Of a DNA stretch of 64,000 bases, positions 24,350-33,025 are shown in pieces. Under the pieces are notes generated by a model, which worked only from the letters and a program-made list of their open reading frames with translations, had not been told where the DNA came from and did no database searches. Numbering within the stretch: position 1 is the stretch's first letter; every line of letters begins with the position of its first letter. Source of the DNA: Chitinophaga sp. Ak27 (GTDB lineage: Bacteria > Bacteroidota > Bacteroidia > Chitinophagales > Chitinophagaceae); assembly GCF_012726295.1 (NCBI RefSeq), contig NZ_JABAOB010000005.1, positions 248,001 through 312,000 of the forward strand. The letters are read 5' to 3'. The translations under genes were made by a program, and so were the position numbers.

Positions 24350-24408
24350 AAAAGAAAAAGCGGTAAGAATACCGCCTTAAGAATTTTAACCATATCCTAT
24401 GAAAAACC
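24350..24408 (-). ncRNA. Candidate small RNA, family copy A
   Basis: On the minus strand a -7-like box TACTTTCG (24414-24421) is followed after 4 nt by the conserved segment AGGTTTTTCATAGGATATGG. TTAAAA, a spacer and a hairpin (GCGGTA, loop TTCT, TACCGC at 24360-24375) come next, then a T-rich run. This is the layout of a stand-alone short transcript with an intrinsic terminator. Three further copies lie at 35.65, 38.2 and 38.5 kb. A palindrome (GTGAACGA-N10-TTCGTAAC) sits at 24455-24480, 33 bp beyond the -7 box. Downstream on this strand there is only the convergent DUF2911 gene. A short ORF, ATG-GTT-AAA onward, 16 codons, overlaps the hairpin. Confidence 0.5.
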
Positions 24409-24454
24409 TATTACGAAAGTAGGCGGATTATTCTTACGTGCAGGCGGCTAATTG

Positions 24455-24480
24455 GTGAACGATATAAAAATGTTCGTAAC
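24455..24480. promoter_or_regulatory. Conserved interrupted palindrome upstream of sRNA copy A
   Basis: GTGAACGA and TTCGTAAC half-sites separated by 10 bp. The same element at the same distance occurs upstream of copies C and D, suggesting a regulator or alternative sigma factor site. Confidence 0.4.
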
Positions 24481-24574
24481 CGTTACAATTTATACGATCA
24501 TATCATAATATTAGCTAAAATAGACAAGTGTCTCCTCTCATCAATTGGGCTCAGTTCAATCGCAAAAACTAAAG

Positions 24575-24582
24575 TATATTTG
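24575..24582 (+). promoter_or_regulatory. -7 box (TATATTTG) for the trans-sulfuration gene
   Basis: An exact TAnnTTTG match 36 bp before the ATG at 24619. Confidence 0.45.
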
Positions 24583-24618
24583 GAAACCACCAGAAATTGA
24601 TCATTTAAAACTTAAGAC

Positions 24619-25758
24619 ATGAAGCTGGGAACCAAACTCATACACGCAGGTGTAGCCCCCGATCCTTCTACCGGCGCTATTATGACGCCTATTTTTCAAA
24701 CTTCTACCTATGTGCAGAGTGCACCGGGGGTACATAAGGGCTATGAATATGCTCGGACCCAGAATCCAACCCGCGACGCTTTGCAAAATGCATTGGCAGC
24801 CATTGAAAATGGGACACATGGTATCTCTTTTGGCAGCGGGCTGGCGGCCACTGATGCGGTGATGAAATTATTGAATCCCGGCGATGAAGTGGTTGCTACC
24901 AACGATCTGTATGGAGGCACCTACCGTATTTTTACGAAGGTATTTGAACGCTATGGCATTCGATTCAAGTTTATCGACATGTCTGATGCACAGAATATTG
25001 AAGCGCATATCACTCCCCAAACCAAGATGATCTGGCTGGAAACTCCCACCAATCCACTTTTGAAGATTATTGACATCGCTGCCTGCGCCCAGATAGCACG
25101 GAAAAGTGAATTGATACTCTGCGTAGACAACACCTTTGCCTCGCCTTACCTGCAAAATCCGCTGGACCTGGGAGCTGATATTGTACTGCATTCTGCTACC
25201 AAGTACTTGGGAGGCCATAGCGATGTGGTGCACGGCGCCATCATTGTTAAAAATGAAGCCCTTGCCCAACAGCTCTATTTTATCCAGAACAGTTGTGGCG
25301 CGGTACCAGGTCCGCAGGACTGCTTCCTGGTATTACGCGGCATCAAAACATTACATGTGAGGATGCAACGTCATTGTGAAAACGGTGTAGTGGTAGCCAA
25401 TTTCCTTCGCAATCATCCTAAAGTTGATAAAGTATACTGGCCTGGATTTACCGACCATCCCAATCATGAAATAGCCAAACAACAAATGCGTGGCTTTGGA
25501 GGTATGATGTCTTTTACCCTGAAAGACGATAATATAGAATCTGCCAACCGTATACTCAGTCATACTCACCTGTTTTCACTGGCGGAGTCGCTGGGAGGGG
25601 TAGAATCCCTGATTGGCCACCCCGCCAGTATGACCCATGCCTCTATCCCCCGCGCAGAGAGGATAAAAAACGGGCTGGTCGACTCCCTAATACGGTTGAG
25701 TGTGGGCATTGAAGACGCCAGCGACCTCACCGAAGATCTGGCAAATGCTATTGGATAG
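24619..25758 (+). CDS. Trans-sulfuration PLP-dependent enzyme (cystathionine gamma-synthase/lyase type)
   Basis: A 379-residue Cys/Met metabolism enzyme with a pyridoxal phosphate cofactor. The catalytic Lys is in LHSATKYLGGHSD (K195). Cofactor contacts include SFGSGLAATDAV and the substrate-side YEYARTQNPTRDALQ with its Tyr and Arg; CVDNTFASPYLQNPL is also present. The end has SLGGVESLIGHPASMTHASI. The length fits the MetB/MetC/CGL group. Cystathionine gamma-synthase and gamma-lyase cannot be told apart reliably from sequence alone; the SLGGVESL-type end is common to both. It is a single gene with its own -7 box. Confidence 0.92.
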   Translation: MKLGTKLIHAGVAPDPSTGAIMTPIFQTSTYVQSAPGVHKGYEYARTQNPTRDALQNALAAIENGTHGISFGSGLAATDAVMKLLNPGDEVVATNDLYGGTYRIFTKVFERYGIRFKFIDMSDAQNIEAHITPQTKMIWLETPTNPLLKIIDIAACAQIARKSELILCVDNTFASPYLQNPLDLGADIVLHSATKYLGGHSDVVHGAIIVKNEALAQQLYFIQNSCGAVPGPQDCFLVLRGIKTLHVRMQRHCENGVVVANFLRNHPKVDKVYWPGFTDHPNHEIAKQQMRGFGGMMSFTLKDDNIESANRILSHTHLFSLAESLGGVESLIGHPASMTHASIPRAERIKNGLVDSLIRLSVGIEDASDLTEDLANAIG

Positions 25759-25884
25759 TAATAATTTTAATTGTTATCTGGTAAAAATTATCTTTACCGG
25801 AGCGTAAATATTTACCCTAACCATATCCAGCCTCTTTCCCGTTAGCAACGGGAAAGGCAGGTAGTGATACACGTGATTTAACTT

Positions 25885-26658
25885 ATGAAGATCCAGAAAC
25901 TAAGGGAGTTTTTAGATGCTAAGGCTGCATATTACAATCACCCGGACTTTATTGCAAATGATCCTATTTGCATACCGCACCGGTTCAGTGTATTGCAGGA
26001 TATTGAAATTGCAGGGCTCTTTGCCGCTATATTGGCCTGGGGCAACCGAACCAGCATTATCAATAAGTGCACGGAACTGATGAAGATGATGGATGACGCA
26101 CCATATGACTTTATCCGTCATCATCAGCCCATGGATCGGATGAAATTACTTTCATTCTGTCATCGTACCTTCAACGGCCTGGACCTCCTTTATTTCGTAG
26201 AGTTTCTTCAGCATTATTACACTAACGTAACATCGCTGGAATTTGCCTTCAGCGCGCATATTACGCCGGAAGATGAAAATGTGGAGAAGGCCCTGATAGG
26301 ATTCCGGAAAGTATTTTTTGCACTAGAACACCCGGAAAGAACGGGTAAACATATTGCCACTCCTGCCAAAAATTCGGCCTGTAAACGACTGAACATGTAT
26401 TTGCGCTGGATGGTAAGAAAAGATGAAAATGGCGTGGATTTTGGGCTTTGGCGTTACATATCGCCGGCTCAACTGGTATGCCCGATGGACGTACATGTGA
26501 GCAGGGTAGCCGCCAGACTGGGTTTAATACCGGAAGCGAAGGCCGATTGGAAAACAGCCGCCGCACTCACCCACCAGCTCAGAAAGCTGGACCCCGACGA
26601 TCCGGCAAAATACGATTTTGCCTTGTTCGGTCTTGGCGTCATTGAGAAATATGTTTGA
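25885..26658 (+). CDS. TIGR02757/DUF2400 family protein
   Basis: A 257-residue protein matching the TIGR02757 (DUF2400) family of Bacteroidota and a few other groups. Recognisable blocks are DPICIPHRFSVLQDIEIAGL, ILAWGNRTSIINKC, and NMYLRWMVRKDENGVDFGLW, then PMDVHVSRVAARLGL near the C terminus. The second half resembles the helical core of endonuclease III-type DNA glycosylases, but no catalytic pair is evident, so an enzymatic role is not claimed. A hairpin with CTTTCCCGTT and its complement lies just upstream (25834-25856). The next gene follows after 16 bp, so co-transcription is likely. Confidence 0.82.
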   Translation: MKIQKLREFLDAKAAYYNHPDFIANDPICIPHRFSVLQDIEIAGLFAAILAWGNRTSIINKCTELMKMMDDAPYDFIRHHQPMDRMKLLSFCHRTFNGLDLLYFVEFLQHYYTNVTSLEFAFSAHITPEDENVEKALIGFRKVFFALEHPERTGKHIATPAKNSACKRLNMYLRWMVRKDENGVDFGLWRYISPAQLVCPMDVHVSRVAARLGLIPEAKADWKTAAALTHQLRKLDPDDPAKYDFALFGLGVIEKYV

Positions 26659-26674
26659 TTTAATTGAAAAAATA

Positions 26675-27616
26675 ATGAAAAGATTTTTGGGACTGATAAC
26701 GATGGTAGTAACGCTGGCCTTATCTGCCAGGGCGCAGGAATATGTAGACTTGAAATACCGTTTTGAAAAAGGTCAGCTGTTTGAATTGGAACAGAAAAGC
26801 AGGAGCGAAACCTATATGACGGTAAATGAAGTAATGCAACGTACTACCCGGGACTATAACAACATCATCAGTATTGAAGTGACCGATGTACAACCCGGCA
26901 AAACCACGCTCACTTTTCGTTACAAAGACCTGAAATTTAATTTCAACGCCAAGAACCAAAACATCTTTGTGGATGCAAAGGTGACCAACGACAAAGAACC
27001 CTTCCAGGCTGGTCTGAAAAAAGTATTGGACCAACCCTTTACCGTGGAAATACAAACCAGCGGTATTATCAATAAAGTAGACGGTTTAGACGCCATTCTT
27101 GATAATGCTGCCGGCGCCTTCAGCTCTCTGAAACAAGATGAACAGGAAGCCTATAAAAAGCTAATGAGAGACCAGTTTGGTACCGATGCCTTCCAGGGCT
27201 GGCTGGAGCAACTGCTCATTATGTACCCTGCTCATGGCATTAAAACAGGTACCCAATGGGAAGAAAACGTGCCCCTGCGCGGCGGCCTCATAGGCCGGGT
27301 AGACCTATACTGGAACCTCCAGACCTGGGATGCGGAAACCGCGAAAATAGGCGGCACCAACAAAATAAAAACAGATAAGATCCAAACACTGACCCTGGAA
27401 GACGATATTAAGGCTACCGCCGAAATCAGCGGAACTACTTCTTCCAACTATCTCATCGACCGTGGCAGCGGATTGCCCCGCATCTGCGTACAAAATACAG
27501 ATATGGCAGGCGATTATACCTATAAGGTTAATAAGGCCAAACGTATTAAACACGACCTGAAAGTACCGGTGAAAGTAGTGACCAATGCCTCCTACAAAAT
27601 TAAACGCATGAAATAA
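26675..27616 (+). CDS. Secreted protein, possibly DUF6263-like
   Basis: A 313-residue exported protein with a clear signal peptide (MKRFLGLITMVVTLALSARA, cleaved before QEYVDL). The frame is open further upstream, but the ATG at 26675 starts exactly at the signal peptide and lies after the previous gene's stop. The mature part begins LKYRFEKGQLFELEQKSRSE and is rich in beta strands and lysine. It resembles the Bacteroidota DUF6263 family of unknown function; this is a tentative match. Its stop codon overlaps the next start (TAATG), so translation is coupled. Confidence 0.75.
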   Translation: MKRFLGLITMVVTLALSARAQEYVDLKYRFEKGQLFELEQKSRSETYMTVNEVMQRTTRDYNNIISIEVTDVQPGKTTLTFRYKDLKFNFNAKNQNIFVDAKVTNDKEPFQAGLKKVLDQPFTVEIQTSGIINKVDGLDAILDNAAGAFSSLKQDEQEAYKKLMRDQFGTDAFQGWLEQLLIMYPAHGIKTGTQWEENVPLRGGLIGRVDLYWNLQTWDAETAKIGGTNKIKTDKIQTLTLEDDIKATAEISGTTSSNYLIDRGSGLPRICVQNTDMAGDYTYKVNKAKRIKHDLKVPVKVVTNASYKIKRMK

Positions 27617-27960
27617 TGACGGCAGTACCCGCCCAATATCTCCAGGAAACAGCGCTATGGACACAGGAACACTTCGACATTAGTGTACCCGTAAAGGTAA
27701 GTGCCGAACAATTGGAAGAAATACTGGCGAAGAGGCTGGAAACACTGATCAGCGAAAACTTTCAGCAGTTTATATTCCTGCTGTACCGGGTGGATGTATC
27801 AGAAAAGCAAGTGAAAGAAATATTGGATACGGCTGCCGCAACCGGGGCCGATCCCTATAAACCAATTGCCGCGCTTATCATAGCGCGGCAATTGCAGAAA
27901 ATTATCTCAAGGGCAACCTATAAACAGGATCATCTGCCGGATGACGAAGAAAGATGGTAA
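27616..27960 (+). CDS. Small conserved hypothetical protein
   Basis: A 114-residue cytosolic protein with no signal peptide and no recognised domain. It is predicted mostly helical (VSAEQLEEILAKRLETLISE; VSEKQVKEILDTAAATG; YKPIAALIIARQLQKIISRA) and ends in an acidic tail. Its ATG overlaps the stop of the upstream secreted-protein gene by one base (TAATG), so the two are translationally coupled. It converges on the fatty acid hydroxylase-like gene with 28 bp between stops. Confidence 0.7.
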   Translation: MTAVPAQYLQETALWTQEHFDISVPVKVSAEQLEEILAKRLETLISENFQQFIFLLYRVDVSEKQVKEILDTAAATGADPYKPIAALIIARQLQKIISRATYKQDHLPDDEERW

Positions 27961-27988
27961 TACCTTCTTTCTTCACCATACCGGGATA

Positions 27989-28645
27989 TTAAAACATCAA
28001 TTCTTTTACCTTCTCCTTATCTTCTTTTTCCTTATCCAGGTCGAACACGGTACCAAATACCCGGTCCCATACAGAAGAACTTACGCCAAATCCCAGGTCT
28101 TCACTCTTATAGTGATGCAGGTGATGGTTGCGCCATAAGGGCTTCATAAATTTAAAAGGAGGGTTCCAGGCGTGAATAGCATAGTGCATGCTGCCATAAA
28201 TCAGGTATCCAAGGATAAAGCCCGGGAAAAACATAAAAGTGATCTGGCGCAGAAAAATGTATTGGGCGCCAAATATAACAGACGCCAATATCAGGCTGGG
28301 TACCGGCGGCATAAACAAGCGTTGCTTATCCCTGGGGTACTCATGGTGGTTGCCATGCATTACATAAATAAAGCGCTGCACTTTAGGCTTATCGCTTGCT
28401 AAATGGAATATAAACCGGTGCATGATATACTCAAAGAACGACCAAAAGGCCATTGCTCCGATAAACACACCGAATACCGTACCGGGTGAAAAACCAAGCG
28501 TGTTATGGCTATAGTAAAGCATATAGCCGATAATGGGTAAATACAATCCCCAGATCACAAGCGGATGCGTTTTGGTAAGCATCTCCAGATACTGGCTTTC
28601 AAATAATCTTGCCTGTCCTTTGTTCTTAATCTTTTCAAATTTCAT
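27989..28645 (-). CDS. Fatty acid hydroxylase/sterol desaturase family membrane enzyme
   Basis: A 218-residue integral membrane protein with four hydrophobic segments and the eight-histidine di-iron signature of the superfamily. The motifs are HRFIFH (HxxxxH-type, about residue 86), HGNHHEYP (HxxHH), HYAIHAWNPP and HHLHHYKSEDLGFGVSS. Members hydroxylate or desaturate lipid chains; in Bacteroidota likely roles are 2-hydroxylation of fatty acids or carotenoid/sphingolipid modification. The exact substrate is not deducible. It is a single gene on the minus strand, with a 189-bp upstream gap in which I recognise nothing. Confidence 0.88.
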   Translation of the reverse strand: MKFEKIKNKGQARLFESQYLEMLTKTHPLVIWGLYLPIIGYMLYYSHNTLGFSPGTVFGVFIGAMAFWSFFEYIMHRFIFHLASDKPKVQRFIYVMHGNHHEYPRDKQRLFMPPVPSLILASVIFGAQYIFLRQITFMFFPGFILGYLIYGSMHYAIHAWNPPFKFMKPLWRNHHLHHYKSEDLGFGVSSSVWDRVFGTVFDLDKEKEDKEKVKELMF

Positions 28646-28834
28646 AACTCCGAAGTTTAGAGTGCAGTTACGGGATATGAATAAAACCTTGCTTATAACT
28701 CCCAGACCGCCACGTCAAAAACAATACACATTTCAGATATGGCCGGACCGAACGCAAAAATACAACCTTCAGGTAGTATTCCGAACACCCAATCAGTCTA
28801 TTGGGTTATAAATAATATTTATCAGGTAGCTATG

Positions 28835-30082
28835 TTACTCCCCGTAACGAATATGGAATGATTGCAAGTCGGGTACATACTTTCGCTTGCGTTGTAATTC
28901 ATACCGGTAAATAATTTCTCCCACTTCCCTGAAAAAAGGATATCCGTCTTCTTCATATTCGTATTTGTCATCATTCAAAATACCATCCCGGTTAACGTAC
29001 AGGTTCCCCGTGAGCATAAATTCCACTTTGTGTTCAAAATCAACAATATATGCTGCATCTGTCAGGAAACCGTATGACCAGCCAGCCTTATTAAATACAC
29101 GTATATACGGAGGAATGTTCCGCTTACCATCTTTGAAAAAGAAGAATTTGGTGTAGCTGTTAAAGTATTCTGCCGTATCATATTTCGGCCACTGCGTTTC
29201 TGAAGGGTATTGCGACATATACTGGTACAGAAAACGATAGTCCTCCGGGCTGAGATTGAATCGTTGCGCCACCGGTACGGAAGCCGGAAACAATACTGCC
29301 TGTAACATACGCTGCAAGGCCATTAGCGGGAAATAATTATGCCTGGTAAAGTCCATTGGTGAAAATATCAGCTTATCGTCCTTGTCGAGGTAGCCATGGC
29401 CTATAAACACTTTACGGCTGTAGTCGAAAGCCAGGGTATCGAACGCAGCTGGTTGTTCGTATACCAACTTCCCGTTAGCCTCAAAGCGAATTGGATTTGT
29501 ATGCCGGTTTTCCTCTTCCGATAATGGCATAAATCGCCGCACAATACGCACTTTCCCATAATCTTTCCCCCATAGCTTTTCATGAATAGCCTGTTGGCCG
29601 ATAAACTCGTACAACCTGTTATAGGCATCATTATCACTGATAAGGAATATTTTTTTAATATAATGATAGATAGAAGGAAGGCCATTGGCCGCCGAACTAT
29701 CGGTATGTGCTATTACCTGGCCGGACCAAGCGCTATCGGTGAACATGGGTGTATTACCTGTGAGGCCGGGAATATCCAATGTATGCAGCTTTTCCAATGC
29801 CAGCAGTGCAATAGGCAACTTTACAGAGCTGGCAGGATTGTAGTATAAACTATCATCTACATGGAAATAATAATTTTTAAAATGGGGTATATTATTCACA
29901 TCCCGGTCAATCTCCGTATAAATAAGCTGATAACGGAATGAATCGGGGTATTGCAGTATATGCCGTAAAGCCGGGGAACCTTCCCGCCTCAGCAGATTTT
30001 CCAGCAAGGTATCTGTGCGGGACTGCGCCGGGAGAGCTAGTGAGTAACACCAGGACATTAAGAATAGTAAACAGCAACGCAT
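28835..30082 (-). CDS. Periplasmic serine hydrolase (beta-lactamase/DD-peptidase fold)
   Basis: A 415-residue exported protein with a signal peptide (RCCLLFLMSWCYSLALPAQ). The serine-acylating fold is supported by three motifs: SSVK (SxxK, S85-K88) in NPASSVKLPIALLAL, the SDN triad in LISDNDAYNRLYEFIGQ, and KAG in FNKAGWSYGFLTDAAY (in place of KTG). The order matches class A beta-lactamases and related peptidases, but the protein is longer and lacks the class A omega-loop Glu signature, so antibiotic hydrolysis is not inferred. It probably acts on peptidoglycan or small peptides. Confidence 0.85.
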   Translation of the reverse strand: MRCCLLFLMSWCYSLALPAQSRTDTLLENLLRREGSPALRHILQYPDSFRYQLIYTEIDRDVNNIPHFKNYYFHVDDSLYYNPASSVKLPIALLALEKLHTLDIPGLTGNTPMFTDSAWSGQVIAHTDSSAANGLPSIYHYIKKIFLISDNDAYNRLYEFIGQQAIHEKLWGKDYGKVRIVRRFMPLSEEENRHTNPIRFEANGKLVYEQPAAFDTLAFDYSRKVFIGHGYLDKDDKLIFSPMDFTRHNYFPLMALQRMLQAVLFPASVPVAQRFNLSPEDYRFLYQYMSQYPSETQWPKYDTAEYFNSYTKFFFFKDGKRNIPPYIRVFNKAGWSYGFLTDAAYIVDFEHKVEFMLTGNLYVNRDGILNDDKYEYEEDGYPFFREVGEIIYRYELQRKRKYVPDLQSFHIRYGE

Positions 30083-30215
30083 ATACGATCGATCTGTATA
30101 TAAATATAAAGCAATTACCTGGCTGCTAACAGCATTTTTATGCAGACATTTTCCAGGTTAGGCATTTCTCTTTAGGATTTATGAAAAAATACCCCCTGCA
30201 TTTAAAGGCCCTCCT

Positions 30216-30223
30216 TATATTTG
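30216..30223 (+). promoter_or_regulatory. -7 box (TATATTTG) for the FAH-flavin reductase pair
   Basis: An exact TAnnTTTG match 34 bp before the ATG at 30258. Confidence 0.45.
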
Positions 30224-30257
30224 GTACTTCATACAACCAGAACAATTATCAACAACC

Positions 30258-31271
30258 ATGAAATTAGTAAGCTATTTAAGAGAGGAAACAGACCAGCTGG
30301 CCATTTTAGTAGATGGGCTGCTATACAATGCCCAGGAGCTGCATCCTGATTTGCCTAATAATATGGGAATGTTCCTGATGATGTGGGAAGATGTGATAGA
30401 CATTGCCAAACAGGCCGATGCCCATTTGAAAGCCGGAAAGAACCCTACGAGGGCTACCGGTGTTCCCGTAGGCAGTGTACAGTTACTTTCCCCGGTACCT
30501 TTTCCAACCTCCTGCCGCGATGGATATGCTTTCCGGCAGCACGTTGCGGCGGCCCGCCGCAACCGTAAGGTACCCATGATCCCGGAGTTTGACCAGTATC
30601 CTATCTTTTACTTTACTAACCATAATGCTATCCAGGGCCCTGGTGATATTCACTGTATGCCGGACCACTTTCAGAAATTGGATTTTGAACTGGAAGTAGC
30701 CGTGGTGATCTGTAAAGCAGGCCGTAACATCACCGCCGCAGACGCGGATGATTATATTGGCGGCTATATGATTATGAATGATATGAGTGCCCGCACCCTG
30801 CAAATGGAGGAAATGCTGCTGAACCTGGGGCCTGCAAAAGGGAAGGATTTCAGTACTGTAATTGGCCCTATGCTGGTTACCCCGGATGAACTGGAATCGC
30901 TGAAAGTACCGGCCCAACCAGGTCATACCGGCAATAACTATAACCTGAAAATGACCTGTAAGGTAAATGGTATCCAGGTAAGCGAAGGAAATATGGGTGA
31001 TATGGACTGGACCTTTGCAGAAATCATAGAACGCTGTGCCTACGGCGTCAATATTCTCCCGGGAGATGTTATTGGCAGCGGCACGGTGGGCACCGGCTGT
31101 TTCCTGGAACTGAACGGTACCGGTAAACTTAATGATCCCGACTATACCGAGCAATGGTTGCAAGCCGGCGATGTAGTAGAAATGGAAATTACCGGCCTGG
31201 GTATCCTCTCCAATACCATTGTACGGGAGGATAGTGATTTCTCAATACTGGCACTCAAGAAAAAAGGATAA
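30258..31271 (+). CDS. Fumarylacetoacetate hydrolase family protein
   Basis: A 337-residue protein with the FAH C-terminal catalytic fold. The metal-binding Glu cluster is visible in KLDFELEVAVVICKAGRNI (E and E around residue 144). GGYMIMNDMSARTLQMEE, then GPAKGKDFSTVIGPMLVTPDE and GDVIGSGTVGTGCFLELNG are the family's substrate and metal contacts. Members hydrolyse carbon-carbon bonds in diketo acids, typically the last step of tyrosine/homogentisate degradation, or act on other oxo acids. It is followed 1 bp later by a flavin reductase-like gene, a pairing consistent with aromatic compound catabolism. No dioxygenase is in the window. Confidence 0.9.
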   Translation: MKLVSYLREETDQLAILVDGLLYNAQELHPDLPNNMGMFLMMWEDVIDIAKQADAHLKAGKNPTRATGVPVGSVQLLSPVPFPTSCRDGYAFRQHVAAARRNRKVPMIPEFDQYPIFYFTNHNAIQGPGDIHCMPDHFQKLDFELEVAVVICKAGRNITAADADDYIGGYMIMNDMSARTLQMEEMLLNLGPAKGKDFSTVIGPMLVTPDELESLKVPAQPGHTGNNYNLKMTCKVNGIQVSEGNMGDMDWTFAEIIERCAYGVNILPGDVIGSGTVGTGCFLELNGTGKLNDPDYTEQWLQAGDVVEMEITGLGILSNTIVREDSDFSILALKKKG

Positions 31272-31272
31272 T

Positions 31273-32166
31273 ATGCAGGTAGATCCTTCCCAGATAAAAA
31301 CAAGTGAACTGCATGCTTACTTGCTGGGCGCTGTATCACCGCGTCCTATCTGCTTTGCCAGCACCCTGGATGCAGACGGCCGGCCTAATTTATCGCCCTT
31401 CAGCTTTTTCAATGTATTCGGATCCAATCCACCCACGCTGATATTTTCGCCTTCCCGGCGGGTACGTGATAATACGGTAAAGCATACACTCGAAAATGTA
31501 TATGCTACCAAAGAGGTAGTGATCAATGTAGTGAGCTATGCTATGGTACAACAGGCCTCCCTGGCTAGTTGTGAATACCCGGCGGGTGTCAATGAATTTG
31601 AGAAAGCAGGCTTTACTCCGATAGCTTCCGAAAAGGTAAAGCCATTCCGGGTAAAAGAGAGTCCGGTGCAAATGGAATGTATTGTAAAACAGGTGATTGA
31701 AACCGGCCAGGGTGGGGGAGCCGGTAACCTGGTGATTTGCGAGCCGGTAATGTTGCATATCAATGAGGCCATTCTGAACGAACACGGCAAAATAGATCCA
31801 CATAAAATAGACCTGGTAGCCCGTATGGGCGGCGACTATTATTGCCGGGCCTCCGGCAACGCCGTGTTTGAGGTAGCAAAACCCAATACCCAATTGGGTA
31901 TCGGCGTAGATGCCTTACCGTTGGCAATCCGTCAGAGTCATATTCTCACCGGCAACAACCTGGGTCAACTGGGCAATGTTCATGAGATTCCTTTTGTAGA
32001 TGCCTCCTTTCACGATGATCATCTCAAAAATATAATTCAATATTATAGTGTTACTCCCGATGAAATGGAAAAGGAGCTACATTATTATGCCAAGCAGTTG
32101 CTGGATGATGGAAAAGTAGCGGCGGCCTGGCAGGTATTGCTCACAGCGGCTGTAAACCAGCTGTAG
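31273..32166 (+). CDS. Flavin reductase-like FMN-binding split-barrel protein
   Basis: About 297 residues. The N-terminal two thirds is a flavin reductase-like split barrel: GAVSPRPICFASTLDADGRPN, SPFSFFNVFGSNPPTLIFSP and KEVVINVVSYAMV, with the FMN phosphate-binding SPxxR-type loop. The ORF is open upstream into the FAH gene, but the ATG at 31273 directly follows that gene's stop at 31271 and is preferred. The C-terminal 80 residues are a helical tail without a recognised domain. It could supply reduced flavin or be a flavoprotein of unknown activity. A 20-bp convergent terminator follows. Confidence 0.88.
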   Translation: MQVDPSQIKTSELHAYLLGAVSPRPICFASTLDADGRPNLSPFSFFNVFGSNPPTLIFSPSRRVRDNTVKHTLENVYATKEVVINVVSYAMVQQASLASCEYPAGVNEFEKAGFTPIASEKVKPFRVKESPVQMECIVKQVIETGQGGGAGNLVICEPVMLHINEAILNEHGKIDPHKIDLVARMGGDYYCRASGNAVFEVAKPNTQLGIGVDALPLAIRQSHILTGNNLGQLGNVHEIPFVDASFHDDHLKNIIQYYSVTPDEMEKELHYYAKQLLDDGKVAAAWQVLLTAAVNQL

Positions 32167-32174
32167 TATTATGG

Positions 32175-32219
32175 GCATAAAAAAGCAGCGATGAATAGAT
32201 CATCGCTGCTTTTTTATGC
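32175..32219. terminator. 20-bp perfect bidirectional terminator
   Basis: GCATAAAAAAGCAGCGATGA at 32175-32194 pairs perfectly with 32200-32219 across a 5-nt loop. T6/A6 runs inside the stem serve both strands. It lies between two convergent genes. Confidence 0.85.
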
Positions 32220-32228
32220 GGGCACAAG

Positions 32229-32987
32229 TTACTTTGCCCCAAATACTTTTTTCAGCAAATCGGTGGTCCTGGCCGCAGGATTAGCGCGGATAGCTACTTC
32301 TTCTTTTGCAATCTGGTCAAACAGGGCATTTACCGCCATAGTGGTTACATAGTCCTGCAGGTCGGGATTCACTTTATTGAAAGTAGTAGGCAGTTTGTTA
32401 TAAGATGTTACGATATCTGAATAATAACGGGTGGCACTGGTACTGTCCAATGTCTTCCTGATCACAGGAGAAAATGCCGCCTTCAGGGAATCCGTTGTTT
32501 TGTTTTTAAAGAAATCTGTTGCCGACGTGTTACCACCTTTTACCAGGTTTACAGCGTCGGTGAGGGTCATTTGTTTGATAGCGGTCACAAAAATAGGCGC
32601 TGCATAACCTACTGCTTTTTCAGCGGAGCGGTTAATTTGCAGGATGGCCTTATCCACCTGGCTGCCCAAACCTATTGCCCGCAGGGTATTACCAATCTTC
32701 ACAGCATCTGCAGGGAGTAATAATTTATAGACATCACTGCCAAAGAAACCATCTTTTTTATTCAGCTTGGCGATACCGGCTGCTACGCCTTTTGCCAGGG
32801 CTTCCTTAATGGCAGAACCGGCATCTGATTCGGTTAATGCCGCCAGAGAACCACCGGAACCGTTGCTGCTGCTGTTATTGTTGGCGGTAGTACTTTCGAG
32901 TTTTTCACTCAGTTTCTTCAGGAATTGGGCCTGAGTTGCCTGCAGGCAGAAGAAGCCCAGCAGTACCAATAAAGAACGTTTAATCAT
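32229..32987 (-). CDS. DUF4197 secreted protein
   Basis: A 252-residue exported protein with a signal peptide (KRSLLVLLGFFCLQATQAQ), a Ser/Asn/Gly-rich linker, and the DUF4197 domain. Visible blocks are SDAGSAIKEALAKGVAAGIA, LLPADAVKIGNTLRAIGLG, NRSAEKAVGYAAPIFVTAIK, and the end IAKEEVAIRANPAARTTDLL. Members are periplasmic helical proteins of unknown function found in Bacteroidota and Proteobacteria. It stands alone on the minus strand. Confidence 0.86.
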   Translation of the reverse strand: MIKRSLLVLLGFFCLQATQAQFLKKLSEKLESTTANNNSSSNGSGGSLAALTESDAGSAIKEALAKGVAAGIAKLNKKDGFFGSDVYKLLLPADAVKIGNTLRAIGLGSQVDKAILQINRSAEKAVGYAAPIFVTAIKQMTLTDAVNLVKGGNTSATDFFKNKTTDSLKAAFSPVIRKTLDSTSATRYYSDIVTSYNKLPTTFNKVNPDLQDYVTTMAVNALFDQIAKEEVAIRANPAARTTDLLKKVFGAK

Positions 32988-33025
32988 ATAGTTATTATAA
33001 ATATTAATATCTGTAAAAGTATAAA

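Noticed and set aside
25826..25836. CCATATCC segment resembling the conserved core of the small RNA family
   Set aside because: Only an 11-nt match; the hairpin there lies on the opposite side, and there is no -7 box or T-run in the right place.
28835..30082. Beta-lactamase conferring antibiotic resistance
   Set aside because: SxxK, SDN and KAG motifs are present, but length and missing class A features point to a general serine hydrolase.
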